Origin: Gammaproteobacteria bacterium 45_16_T64
GTDB lineage: Bacteria; Pseudomonadota; Gammaproteobacteria; Pseudomonadales; Ketobacteraceae
DNA length: 64,000 nucleotides
Assembly (NCBI GenBank): GCA_002162955.1
Contig: MABD01000002.1
Span: 1-64,000 of the forward strand
Direction of reading: 5' to 3'
Each line of letters starts with the position of its first letter. Position 1 is the stretch's first letter. Positions 24,304-33,250 of this stretch are shown piece by piece. Both the position numbers and the translations under genes were made by a program. The notes beneath the pieces were generated by a model. The model was not told where the DNA came from. It ran no database searches and saw only the letters and a list, made by a program, of their open reading frames with translations.

Positions 24304-25197
24304 GTGAAAGACAAATTAGCAGCAAATTTTTTCAAGATAGTCGGAGCGCTTCCCTTATCGGTTAATCGTAACTTAGGAATGTCTGTAGGCTGGGCGCTTT
24401 GGGCATGCAATTCAGAATTGAGGCGCCGCACTGAAATAAACATAGCCCTCTGCTACCCCAAAAACTCTGCCGCAAAAAACAAAGATCTGGTCAAGCAAAG
24501 TCTAATACAAACAGGCCTCACTCTATTCGAATTAGGCGCAACTTACACCAAGCCGCCCAAAGTATTTCTCGACAGGATCTCTGAAGTAGAAGGCGAAGAA
24601 CTCTTAAGAACAGCCCAACAAAACGGCAAAGGCGTCTTACTACTAGCCCCTCACATTGGCAACTGGGAAATAGCAGGGTTTTTTATTAACCGCTATTACA
24701 TGACCACTACCATTTACAAACCAGGGCACCTCAAAGCGCTGGATGACATGATATACAAATCCCGAACCCAATTAGGGATGAAAGTCGTACCTGCCAATAA
24801 CCAGGGTGTTATTGCACTTTTTAGGCTCCTCAAGAAGCAAGGGATAAGCACCCTATTGCCCGATCAAGAACCGGACAGATCTGGCGGCATATTTGCCCCA
24901 CTTTTTGGGGTGGAGGCATTAACACCAGTCATAGCATCAAAAATGATCCAAAAAACCGATGCTACGGCGCTTGGTTTATATTGCTTACGCCAATCCAATG
25001 GTCGCTACAAAATCATATTCAAAGCAGTCGATCCAACAATTTACTCCACCAACCTTTTAGAGTCAGTCACTGGCATGAATCGCTCGATAGAAGCATTTAT
25101 CGCCGATGCCCCAGAGCAGTATCAATGGGAATACCGCCGATTCAGCAAGCGCCCAAACAAAGAACCCAAGCTGTACAAAAAACATACCCGCGGTTAG
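24304..25197 (+). CDS. Lipid A biosynthesis lauroyl-type acyltransferase (LpxL/HtrB family)
   Basis: The 297-residue inner-membrane acyltransferase has a Lip_A_acyltrans domain. The catalytic HX4E-type motif is HIGNWE in LLAPHIGNWEIAG, and LLPDQEPD matches the conserved downstream block. The N-terminal part has a short hydrophobic anchor. It begins at GTG. It should add a secondary acyl chain to Kdo2-lipid IVA or a related glycolipid; LpxL and LpxM cannot be told apart here. Closeness to lpxH supports a role in lipid A. A terminator follows directly. Confidence 0.85.
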   Translation: MKDKLAANFFKIVGALPLSVNRNLGMSVGWALWACNSELRRRTEINIALCYPKNSAAKNKDLVKQSLIQTGLTLFELGATYTKPPKVFLDRISEVEGEELLRTAQQNGKGVLLLAPHIGNWEIAGFFINRYYMTTTIYKPGHLKALDDMIYKSRTQLGMKVVPANNQGVIALFRLLKKQGISTLLPDQEPDRSGGIFAPLFGVEALTPVIASKMIQKTDATALGLYCLRQSNGRYKIIFKAVDPTIYSTNLLESVTGMNRSIEAFIADAPEQYQWEYRRFSKRPNKEPKLYKKHTRG

Positions 25198-25214
25198 CAC
25201 GACAATGTTAAAAC

Positions 25215-25247
25215 AAAAAACCGAGAGCGTTTCCGCACTCGGTTTTT
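25215..25247. terminator. Bidirectional terminator between the acyltransferase gene and acnB
   Basis: Ten pairs (AAAAACCGAG with CTCGGTTTTT), then a mismatch and three inner pairs, form the hairpin. It lies between two convergent stop codons with A and T runs on the two sides, so it can end both transcripts. Confidence 0.88.
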
Positions 25248-25315
25248 CATATCTCAACCAAAAATCCCCTTAAAACCCACAGCCCCGCCAGTGGCGAGAC
25301 TAGGGCAAATCAAGA

Positions 25316-28111
25316 TTAAAGCATTTTGACCGGGATAGATGGTCTGCTGAGGTCTTCTGAAGGGGGCGCAAAAGAAGTCAGATTAATACCTTTCACTGCA
25401 CCCTTATACTCTTCAAGTGTCGGAGTACGACCAAGGATCGTCGAAAGCACTACAACTGGAGTAGATGCCAACAAGGATTCACCTTTCTTCTCATTAGTGT
25501 CTTCTACCACTCGCCCCTGGAAAAGACGCGTAGAGGTTGCCAACACAGTGTCACCCTTTTCAGCTTTTTCCTGGTTACCCATGCATAAGTTACATCCTGG
25601 GCGCTCCAGGTACATCATGTTTTCGTATTCTGTACGAGCAGCTTCTTTAGGATGGGCATCATCAAATTCGAAGCCAGCATACTTCTTCAGAAGATCCCAA
25701 TCACCTTCAGCCTTCAACTCATCAACGATGTTGTAAGTCGGCGGCGCAATCACAAGAGGTGCTTTAAACTTAATTTCACCACTTTGCTCTTCAAGGTTTC
25801 TAAGCATTTGGGCAATAATCTTCATATCGCCTTTGTGAACCATACATGACCCTACAAAGCCAAGGTCAACCACTTTAGTACCTTTGTAGAATGATACAGG
25901 GCGTATAGTGTCGTGAGTGTATCGCTTAGATACATCCGCGTTGTTCACATCCGGATCGGCGATCATTGGCTCGTCAATTTGGTCCAGGTCAACAATCAAT
26001 TCTGCGAAGTATTCAGCATTATCATCTGGAGCAAGCGCCGGGTTTTCGCCAGACTGAATGCCTGCAATACGCTTATCTGCCAGATCAATCAAACCTTGCA
26101 GCATGTTAGCGTCGTTCTCCATGCCTTTGTTGATCATGATCTGAATGCGAGACTTAGCAAGCTCTAGCGACTTGACAAGCGTTCCATCTTCAGAGATACA
26201 GATGGACGCTTTCGCTTTCATTTCAGCAGTCCAATCTGTGAACGTAAAGGCCTGGTCGGCTAATAGAGTGCCGATCTGAACTTCAATCACACGACCCTGA
26301 AAAACGTTTTCGCCAAATTTCTTCAGCATTTGCAACTGAGTTGCATGTACCACATCACGGAAATCCATGTGGTCTTTCATTGCACCTTTGAACGTTACCT
26401 TAACAGACTCAGGAATCGGCATCGCAGACTCACCAGTAGCCAGTGCGATAGCAACCGTACCGGAGTCAGCACCAAACGCTACACCTTTAGACATACGCGT
26501 ATGCGAGTCACCACCAATAATGATTGCAGAATCATCGATAGTAATATCGTTCAACACCTTGTGAATCACGTCCGTCATGGCGTGGTAAGCGCCCTTAGGA
26601 TCACGAGCTGTGATTAGGCCAAACTTATTCATAAACGCCATTAGTTTAGGAATATTAGTTTGTGCTTTGCTATCCCAAACAGACGCTGTATGGCAGCCTG
26701 ATTGGTATGCGCCGTCAACGCTTGGAGAGATAACAGTCGCAGCCATTGACTCAAGTTCCTGAGACGTCATTAAGCCAGTAGTATCCTGAGAGCCAACGAT
26801 ATTCACTTTAACGCGAACATCAGAGCCGGCGTGTAGCGCTGCTTTTGAAGCAACGCCTACCGCATTATTGTTGAATATTTTCTCAACAGCCGTTAGACCT
26901 TTGCCTTCGTTAGAAATCTCTTTAGAAGGAGCAAATACTAGCGGAGCTTCAACACCTAGCGCTTCAGCAGCTAAGGTTTGCAGTTTTTTACCGAATGTAA
27001 GGGCGTAAGAACCACCAGCCTTCATGAACTCAACTTTTTGCGGAGTGAAAGCATCAGAAACGTCTACAAGCTCTTTGTCACCATTGTAAAGCTTCTGAGT
27101 CTTAGTATTGATGGTTAGAATAGTACCAGTGGCTACAGAGTAAACTTCTTCCAGTACAGCATCGCCATTTGCATCAAGCACGGTATTACCGCTGGCATCC
27201 ACTTTCTTAACCCAGTTTTTAAGGTCAAGACCGATACCGCCGGTCACACCAACAGTAGTCAAGAAGATAGGAGAAATACCGTTAGTACCCGCAACAACAG
27301 GCGCACTGTTTACGAATGGAATATAAGGGCTTGCTTTTTTACCCGCCCAAAGCGCCACGTTGTTTACCCCAGACATGCGAGATGAACCCACGCCCATGGT
27401 GCCTTTTTCAGCGATCAACATTACTTTAGCGTTTGGATGCTTCTTCTGAAGACCTTGAATTTCTTGCTGAGCTTCAGGAGTGATCATGCACTGGCCGTGA
27501 AGTTCACGATCTGAGCGAGAGTGTGCTTGGTTACCTGGGGATAGTAGATCGGTAGAGATATCACCTTCACCAGCAATATAGGTAACAACGTCGATTTTCT
27601 CGTCGATTTCTGGAAGCGTGGTGAAAAAGTCCGCGCGAGCATAGCTTTCTAGAATATCTTTGGCTATCGCATTACCAGTGTTAAGTGCAGCTACCAGACG
27701 ATCGGTATCAGCTTCGTATAAGAACACCTGTGTTTTCAGAACTTCCGCGGCAGGTGATGCAACAGATACATCATCAGACAAGGCCAAGTCAAGAAGTGCT
27801 CTAACCGACGGACCACCCTTCATATGAGATAGTAATTCAAATGCAAATTCAGCTGTAATTTCTTCTACGGTAGACTCACCTAAGATGATCTCTTTTAAAA
27901 ACGCCGCTTTTACACCCGCTGCACTGGTTGTACCGGGCAAGGTGTTATAGATGAAGAAGTTTAGGGATTCTTTTCGATGCTCATTTCCAGCATCTTTAAT
28001 CTGAGCAATAATCTCCTCCAACAGCGCCTCACCATCTATAGGTTGCGGGTTCAACCCTAGGTCCTTTTTACGAACCGCAATGTCTTCTAGGTATTCTGAA
28101 TACAAACTCAT
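25316..28111 (-). CDS. acnB: Bifunctional aconitate hydratase 2 / 2-methylisocitrate dehydratase
   Basis: TCA-cycle enzyme that interconverts citrate and isocitrate with a [4Fe-4S] cluster. AcnB proteins also act in the methylcitrate cycle and can bind mRNA as apo-enzyme. The start at 28111 gives MSLYSEYLEDI and 931 residues; fourteen upstream codons were dropped. The N-terminal HEAT-like domain (to about 160), the swivelling domain and the catalytic domain are present. The cluster cysteines are in YQSGCHTASVWDS and in RPGCNLCMGNQ. It is a single gene preceded by a long gene-free region. Confidence 0.97.
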   Translation of the reverse strand: MSLYSEYLEDIAVRKKDLGLNPQPIDGEALLEEIIAQIKDAGNEHRKESLNFFIYNTLPGTTSAAGVKAAFLKEIILGESTVEEITAEFAFELLSHMKGGPSVRALLDLALSDDVSVASPAAEVLKTQVFLYEADTDRLVAALNTGNAIAKDILESYARADFFTTLPEIDEKIDVVTYIAGEGDISTDLLSPGNQAHSRSDRELHGQCMITPEAQQEIQGLQKKHPNAKVMLIAEKGTMGVGSSRMSGVNNVALWAGKKASPYIPFVNSAPVVAGTNGISPIFLTTVGVTGGIGLDLKNWVKKVDASGNTVLDANGDAVLEEVYSVATGTILTINTKTQKLYNGDKELVDVSDAFTPQKVEFMKAGGSYALTFGKKLQTLAAEALGVEAPLVFAPSKEISNEGKGLTAVEKIFNNNAVGVASKAALHAGSDVRVKVNIVGSQDTTGLMTSQELESMAATVISPSVDGAYQSGCHTASVWDSKAQTNIPKLMAFMNKFGLITARDPKGAYHAMTDVIHKVLNDITIDDSAIIIGGDSHTRMSKGVAFGADSGTVAIALATGESAMPIPESVKVTFKGAMKDHMDFRDVVHATQLQMLKKFGENVFQGRVIEVQIGTLLADQAFTFTDWTAEMKAKASICISEDGTLVKSLELAKSRIQIMINKGMENDANMLQGLIDLADKRIAGIQSGENPALAPDDNAEYFAELIVDLDQIDEPMIADPDVNNADVSKRYTHDTIRPVSFYKGTKVVDLGFVGSCMVHKGDMKIIAQMLRNLEEQSGEIKFKAPLVIAPPTYNIVDELKAEGDWDLLKKYAGFEFDDAHPKEAARTEYENMMYLERPGCNLCMGNQEKAEKGDTVLATSTRLFQGRVVEDTNEKKGESLLASTPVVVLSTILGRTPTLEEYKGAVKGINLTSFAPPSEDLSRPSIPVKML

Positions 28112-28153
28112 ACAAATCTCTCTCTTACTCTCAATTTTAATATTGGCTGTCAA

Positions 28154-28177
28154 AAAACGCTTTTACATAAGCATTTT
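28154..28177 (-). promoter_or_regulatory. Terminator-like hairpin in the acnB leader
   Basis: On the minus strand AAAATGCTT pairs with AAGCGTTTT (one G-U pair, six-base loop) and the stem runs into TTTTTT. It ends about 40 nt before the acnB start, where an attenuator would lie. The stem is A/T-rich and thus weak. Confidence 0.35.
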
Positions 28178-28643
28178 CATCCACACCCAGAGGTGCGTGG
28201 CTTTCCAACAGATTGATTAGGGCTTACTCTTCACTGTTGTTAGGTTTTTAACAAACTAAATAAGGCCGACGACTTCATTTACAGGCGCGGAATATTTAGT
28301 TCTGCACGCTTGGCTAATTGTGCACGGCAGCGCTCCTAGCACTACTTAGCCCTCACCAGTTGGCGTTTGATTTAAACGGTATCAGCTACACACATAGTCA
28401 ACTAACTGTCACATACCTGGCGCTACCGATTGACGGTCTTTATCTTAAGAATGCCTCAACTGCATGTCGCAAGGAACAAAGTGTAGACCACACTCGTATT
28501 TACGCGCCTGTATTCTACGCTATTTCCTTCTAAATGTAATAATAAGCTTAGTTTATAGGGTGAATACTCAGCATTCATCACCTGTATATTTGAGATATCC
28601 CACCCCGCCCCTCCTAATATCAATTGGCGATATAGACCCCACT

Positions 28644-28682
28644 AAAAAAAAGGCTCTAGTGGTATTCACTAGAGCCTTTTTT
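28644..28682 (-). terminator. Terminator of the polyprenyl-phospho-arabinose operon
   Basis: Eleven pairs (AGGCTCTAGTG with CACTAGAGCCT) enclose GTATT, with seven A before and TTTTTT after. It starts about 28 nt past the stop codon of the DprE2-like gene. Confidence 0.9.
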
Positions 28683-28709
28683 GCTTTTCTCCTACCTAAG
28701 GCATAAGAA

Positions 28710-29447
28710 TCACATGCTTAGCTTTTTAAAAATAAACTCCGGCACATGTTTAATAATAAACATAATTGCCCACCAGAAGCCGGGCAAATAGGCTTCGTTA
28801 CGTTTTTTGTCGACTGCATTGACAATGCCTGTAGCCACCTGCTCAGTGCTTGCCCATAACGCACCCTTATCAAAATCAGCGGTCATTGGCGTATCAACAA
28901 ATCCCGGCTTAATTGTGAGCACGTGAACATTAGATTTTACAAGCCGATTTCGCAACCCTTGAAGATAAGTGCTTAACAACGCTTTTGCAGCACCATACAC
29001 GTAATTTGACTGTCGACCACGATCACCGGCTACCGAAGATATTACCGCGATATCACCATGCCCCCGAGACTCGAATCGATTAGCAACCTCCGTCAATAGT
29101 GAAATAACACTTAACGCGTTGGTATGAATTTCCTGGTAAGCGGCCTCATAACTCTTCTCACAAGCCTTCTGATCGGGCAATGTCCCATGCGCTACAAACA
29201 CCCCGTCCACATGCCCCAAGCGCTTATCCGCCTCTTCTAACAAAGAAATATGCTTAGTGATTTCGTTGGCATCCATGACAAAAGTCTCCACCTGCATGGC
29301 TCCACGAACACTCAAGTCCTCCTTGATTATATCCATCTTGTCTTGATTTCTTGCCACAAGAAACAGCTTATACCCTCGACTAGCCCACAAACGCATAACC
29401 TCTTCAGCTATGGCTGAAGTAGCACCCAAAATCACCCAATTTTTCAT
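28710..29447 (-). CDS. DprE2-like NAD-dependent reductase (polyprenyl-phospho-2-keto-ribose reductase)
   Basis: The 245-residue SDR starts at 29447, where ATG overlaps the preceding stop as TAATG. Nucleotide motif GATSAIAEE at residues 8-16 matches the DprE2 type (G-TS-IA) rather than the classical TGxxxGIG. The active site has SSVAG and YVYGAAK. In mycobacteria DprE2 reduces the 2-keto intermediate made by DprE1, giving decaprenyl-phospho-arabinofuranose. It is the last gene of the four-gene operon, translationally coupled to the DprE1-like gene. The C-terminal FWWAIMFIIKHVPEFIF segment is hydrophobic and may touch the membrane, as expected for a lipid-linked substrate. Confidence 0.82.
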   Translation of the reverse strand: MKNWVILGATSAIAEEVMRLWASRGYKLFLVARNQDKMDIIKEDLSVRGAMQVETFVMDANEITKHISLLEEADKRLGHVDGVFVAHGTLPDQKACEKSYEAAYQEIHTNALSVISLLTEVANRFESRGHGDIAVISSVAGDRGRQSNYVYGAAKALLSTYLQGLRNRLVKSNVHVLTIKPGFVDTPMTADFDKGALWASTEQVATGIVNAVDKKRNEAYLPGFWWAIMFIIKHVPEFIFKKLSM

Positions 29448-30748
29448 TATTTTTCTTCCATTACACGAGACCAAAAACTAGAAGTGATCGCAGGATCAAT
29501 AAACTGCTTAAACTCTTCGACTTTTGGATAATATTGTTTGAAATGCACGCCACTCATATGGGCATCTTTTGCAGGATATATTGCCCCATCCGCCTGATGA
29601 ACAACTTCATCCAATTGATCGAACAGGCGCAGCGTCTTTTCTCCCTCAAAAGGAAAATCCAGCGCAAGCGTTGCACCAGGACGAGGAAAAGACAGCAAAC
29701 CAGGTGACGGAACATCACCAAATAATTTAAGCACGGCGAGAAATGACCCTCGATTTGCGGCTGCAATACGACCCAAAATCTCTCTTATTGCAGACTCCCC
29801 ATGCTCAGGGGATACCACACACTGATATTGCAAAAAACCTTTTGGGCCATACACTCTATTCCAATTCTTAATGCCATCCAATGGATAGAAAAATGGATCA
29901 TAGTGAACAGCCGAATAGGCACGCTCTTCTTTTTGACGATTATAGTAAAGGCTATTAAATGCCTTAAGCGTGAGTGAATTAATTAATGATAACGGGGGGT
30001 CGATCGGCACTGACAGGGCCATTTTCGGCTTGCTTGGCTTTACTTGGTTTCTTGCATGGTTAGCACGAGAGAAGTGCCCTCGCCCTACCTGGCCACCTTT
30101 TGCCAAACAATCCACCCATGCAACCGTATACTCAAAGTCAGCCGCAGACTCTTCGGACAACAAAAAGAAATCACTTAAGCTACCGTACTTTATATTTTCA
30201 ACATTGACCGCTGAGTTTTCCACCCTCTTTAGCTTGAGTTCAACCCACACGATAAATCCAGTCAACCCCAAGCCACCGATGGTCGCGGCAAAATAATCTG
30301 CATTCTCTTGAGAAGAGCAAATCATTCTCGCACCATCAGAACGCATAATTTCAAATTGAGTCACATGGCAACCAAACGTTCCCGCGACGTGATGATTTTT
30401 ACCATGGACATCATTTGCCAAGGCCCCACCAATCGTCGCGAATTTAGTTCCAGGCGTCACAGGAAGAAACCAACCGTGAGGCTCAACCAAGTCCAGTATC
30501 TGGCTTAACATAACCCCCGCTTCGCAGCGAATTACACCAGCATCTTGGTTGTAGTGGATAAAATGATTTAGCTTACGCGCAGAAACCACTACGCCATCAT
30601 GGTTCATGCAACTATCACCATAACTTCTAGCATTTCCTTGGGGCAAAAAATTTGCATCCTTTGGCAATTGCTGATTACGCCAAGAAAAATCAAACCCCTC
30701 TTGCTGCTTATGCGGGTAACGCCCCCAAGAAACGTATTGCTTCGCCAT
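29447..30748 (-). CDS. DprE1-like FAD-dependent polyprenyl-phospho-ribose 2-oxidase
   Basis: The 433-residue flavoprotein of the vanillyl-alcohol-oxidase fold matches mycobacterial DprE1 along its length. The FAD-binding segment GNARSYGD lies at about 38-45, followed by VTPGTKFATIGGALANDVHGKNHH around 97-120. The catalytic lysine equivalent to K418 is Lys394 in YPAKDAH. The position of the benzothiazinone-reactive Cys387 is Ala362 (LALDF). It should oxidise C2 of polyprenyl-phospho-ribose. The gene lies 27 nt after the HAD-UbiA gene and its stop overlaps the DprE2-like start. Identification of the pair is strong; the exact lipid is not known. Confidence 0.85.
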   Translation of the reverse strand: MAKQYVSWGRYPHKQQEGFDFSWRNQQLPKDANFLPQGNARSYGDSCMNHDGVVVSARKLNHFIHYNQDAGVIRCEAGVMLSQILDLVEPHGWFLPVTPGTKFATIGGALANDVHGKNHHVAGTFGCHVTQFEIMRSDGARMICSSQENADYFAATIGGLGLTGFIVWVELKLKRVENSAVNVENIKYGSLSDFFLLSEESAADFEYTVAWVDCLAKGGQVGRGHFSRANHARNQVKPSKPKMALSVPIDPPLSLINSLTLKAFNSLYYNRQKEERAYSAVHYDPFFYPLDGIKNWNRVYGPKGFLQYQCVVSPEHGESAIREILGRIAAANRGSFLAVLKLFGDVPSPGLLSFPRPGATLALDFPFEGEKTLRLFDQLDEVVHQADGAIYPAKDAHMSGVHFKQYYPKVEEFKQFIDPAITSSFWSRVMEEK

Positions 30749-30775
30749 TAGAACTTCCTACTCTTAATGTTGAAT

Positions 30776-32206
30776 CTAAAAAGTTGCAGCCACCATGAAA
30801 ACACCAATTATCGCACCACAAACTACACTAACCCTGTCTTTTAACGCGAAAACAATCGGATCATCATGCATTTGCCCACGATGAGCAAAAATCCATACTC
30901 GACTTACCCAATACAACATAACCAAACACGTTGGCCACATAATCATAGGATTCGAATATAACTGTAGAATATCGCCGCTGTTAATATATAGCGCCAATAC
31001 CAGCACAGAAATATACCCACTGGAACCGCCCAACGAAGATAGCAACTCAATATCCTCTACCTGGTATCCTCTACCTAATGTCTTTTGAGTGCTACGACCT
31101 TTCAATGCCAACAATTCGGTATAACGCTTTAAGATAGCAAGGCTCAAGAACAAGAATACCGAAAAAGCCAGCAGCCAAAACGACAAAGCCACCGAGATAG
31201 CCGCCGCACCAGCCACTATCCTCACTGTATACAGGCTGGCCAGCGTAACGACATCAACTAGCACCACACGCTTGAGATAAAAGCTGTATGCGAACGTTAG
31301 TACATAATAACTAACAAGAACAACAACATATTCAAACGGCAAGAAAAAGCTAATCGCAAACGCCAAACTCAACAATACAGGGGCCGCTAGAACCCCTGAC
31401 AACAAACCCAAAGTGCCCGCAGCAAAAGGGCGATTCTTCTTAGTTTTATGGCGACGATCATCCGGCAGATCTAACAAATCATTAAGCAAGTACACGCTAG
31501 AAGCGCATAATGAAAAGGATAAAAAAGCCAAAAAGCATGACGCTAACGCGCCCAGATCAGAAACTTGATGGGCCGCTAGCAAAGGTACAAATATCAGTGC
31601 ATTCTTTACCCATTGGTGCACCCTCAGCGCTTTGAGCCAAATTTTTAGCCCTCCCTGCTTAACCTCGAACGACGTTTCCAAAGGGCACAATTTCTCAGAT
31701 TTTTTTATCAAAGATGCATCACCGACGACAATCGCAGCACCAGATTCCTGCCAAACTTTTAGGTCGACAGGTGCATTCCCAGCATACACATAACCCTTAA
31801 CGCCATAGTCACTCGTCAGCGCCTCTCGCTTTCGAGAGCCCGACAAATTGATGCCATCCTCTGATGCATAAACCTTATCAAAAAGAGAAAGATGGTGCGC
31901 CACATCGTTTGCATACTTGCGATCGGAAGCAGTAGCCAAAGCAATTTCTCGGCCTTGTTGCTTCTGAATATTCAGATAATTTATCAAATCAACGTTATAG
32001 GGCAACAGCTCAACGGGCAAATCAACCCGCCGAGCGATCTCTCGTTTCATAAAGGCCTTCCCTCCCCGGAGAAGCCAATAAACAACCAAAAATAGATAAG
32101 TAGGATTCTGTTTTATCAGCAGAAGAAATGACTCAATCAACAGATCCGACTTGATCAACGTACCATCTAAATCCACAACAAGTGGCTTTAATTTATGTGA
32201 AGACAT
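30776..32206 (-). CDS. HAD phosphatase-UbiA prenyltransferase fusion (polyprenyl-phosphate phosphoribosyltransferase type)
   Basis: The 476-residue protein has two parts. Residues 1-185 are a HAD hydrolase: Asp12/Asp14 in VDLDGTL, ATASDRK, and the fourth motif AGNAPVDLK. Residues 190-476 are a polytopic UbiA membrane domain with NDLLDLPDD at 242-250 and the closing HDDPIVFALKDR segment seen in DPPR synthase (Rv3806c type). The UbiA part would join PRPP and polyprenyl phosphate; the HAD part would remove the 5-phosphate. Both are needed before DprE1/DprE2 act, and those genes follow directly. The assignment of the HAD step is inference from fusion and context. Confidence 0.83.
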   Translation of the reverse strand: MSSHKLKPLVVDLDGTLIKSDLLIESFLLLIKQNPTYLFLVVYWLLRGGKAFMKREIARRVDLPVELLPYNVDLINYLNIQKQQGREIALATASDRKYANDVAHHLSLFDKVYASEDGINLSGSRKREALTSDYGVKGYVYAGNAPVDLKVWQESGAAIVVGDASLIKKSEKLCPLETSFEVKQGGLKIWLKALRVHQWVKNALIFVPLLAAHQVSDLGALASCFLAFLSFSLCASSVYLLNDLLDLPDDRRHKTKKNRPFAAGTLGLLSGVLAAPVLLSLAFAISFFLPFEYVVVLVSYYVLTFAYSFYLKRVVLVDVVTLASLYTVRIVAGAAAISVALSFWLLAFSVFLFLSLAILKRYTELLALKGRSTQKTLGRGYQVEDIELLSSLGGSSGYISVLVLALYINSGDILQLYSNPMIMWPTCLVMLYWVSRVWIFAHRGQMHDDPIVFALKDRVSVVCGAIIGVFMVAATF

Positions 32207-32217
32207 ACTTATTTAAC

Positions 32218-33171
32218 CTAATCCTGCTTCGAAAATTCAGGAGACAGCCCCATGCTAGCCAACCCGCCACTAACACCCAAACCGATAAAAACCGCCAGCC
32301 AAAGGGTCGCTATTCGACAAACCAACGTCGCTGCCACAGCAACAGAGCTATCCACGCCCGAAGCTATTAGCAACCCTCCCATAACCGCCTCTGTACTACC
32401 CAAACCACCAGGTAAAAAGGATAGCGCCCCAATCAACACCGCGATGCCATATATGCTAACAGCCAACGCCACTTCAATATCTTGATCCAAATAATCGAGC
32501 ACCAACCAAAAACCAATCCCCTCAGCACTCCACGCTAAAATCCCCACCAGGAAACCGCCGTACAAAATTTTATTTTTTAATAGCGCAGTCGAAGATTGAA
32601 GCAGCCCTTGAAGGTGCCCGCAACCCTGGGCCAACTTCCCTTCCCGTGATGACATATCCCTAAGCAATCCCATTAACCATTGGCTATGAAGCAGAGGTAA
32701 AGCCGCGAAGATGGCGGCTGCGGTCACAAATACGAATACAGCATAATCCTCAAACTGAAAGGCCACCAACATCGACAAAAGGACAATCGTCAAAAGATCC
32801 AAAAAGCGCTCAACAAAAAAACTACTAATACTCTGATTGTAAGTCACGTCGTGGCGTTTCAAATAAAGGGACCGAATGGTTTCTCCTGCCTTTCCAGGCG
32901 TAGTAGACAACGCAAATCCCGCAAGGTAGTAACTAAAGTGGCGCGTAAAAGGTATTTTTACCCCCGACAATACGCGAATGTACCAATCCCAGCGCTGATA
33001 GCGCAATAAGTAATTAACCAGAGACAGCCCAATAATTAAAAGCCACCCGACAGCTGGTATCTTGAACAATGCATCTTTAGTCGCCTCAAAATCCCCAAGG
33101 AATACTGCACCAAAATATAGTGCTATTGCGACAATGATAGAAATGAAAAGCGGCCGCTGAAAACGACTCAT
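32218..33171 (-). CDS. LPG_synthase_TM (YbhN/AglD-type) polytopic membrane protein
   Basis: The 317-residue protein has about eight hydrophobic helices and the family signatures RWDWYIRVL, STTPGKAGETIRS and LPGGLGSTEAVMGGLL of PF03706. There is no cytoplasmic acyl- or aminoacyltransferase domain, so it is not an LPG synthase itself. AAGGG precedes the ATG. It is the first gene of the operon, 11 nt before the HAD-UbiA gene. A role in moving or handling the polyprenyl-linked sugar across the inner membrane is inferred from context only. Confidence 0.8.
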   Translation of the reverse strand: MSRFQRPLFISIIVAIALYFGAVFLGDFEATKDALFKIPAVGWLLIIGLSLVNYLLRYQRWDWYIRVLSGVKIPFTRHFSYYLAGFALSTTPGKAGETIRSLYLKRHDVTYNQSISSFFVERFLDLLTIVLLSMLVAFQFEDYAVFVFVTAAAIFAALPLLHSQWLMGLLRDMSSREGKLAQGCGHLQGLLQSSTALLKNKILYGGFLVGILAWSAEGIGFWLVLDYLDQDIEVALAVSIYGIAVLIGALSFLPGGLGSTEAVMGGLLIASGVDSSVAVAATLVCRIATLWLAVFIGLGVSGGLASMGLSPEFSKQD

Positions 33172-33250
33172 TCCAATACCCTTTTTTGTTTTATATTAAT
33201 AACTTACATAGCAATCAAACATAACTTAACAATCAACGACAAAATATCGC

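Larger units (their letters stand above)
28112..28709. other. 598-base region without a protein gene upstream of acnB
   Basis: It contains the acnB ribosome site (GAGAGAG), a nine-pair hairpin with a T6 run at 28154-28177 in the acnB leader, and the terminator of the DprE2-like gene at 28644-28682. Short frames near 28318 and 28464 have no ribosome site and no family resemblance. A small RNA or a long acnB leader could lie here, but nothing in the sequence proves either. Confidence 0.5.

Noticed and set aside
28318-28706. Two short plus-strand frames in the gap before acnB
   Set aside because: No ribosome site, no recognisable composition, and one runs into the terminator hairpin.
32218-33171. 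Calling this gene a lysylphosphatidylglycerol synthase
   Set aside because: Only the membrane part of the family is present; the transferase domain is absent.
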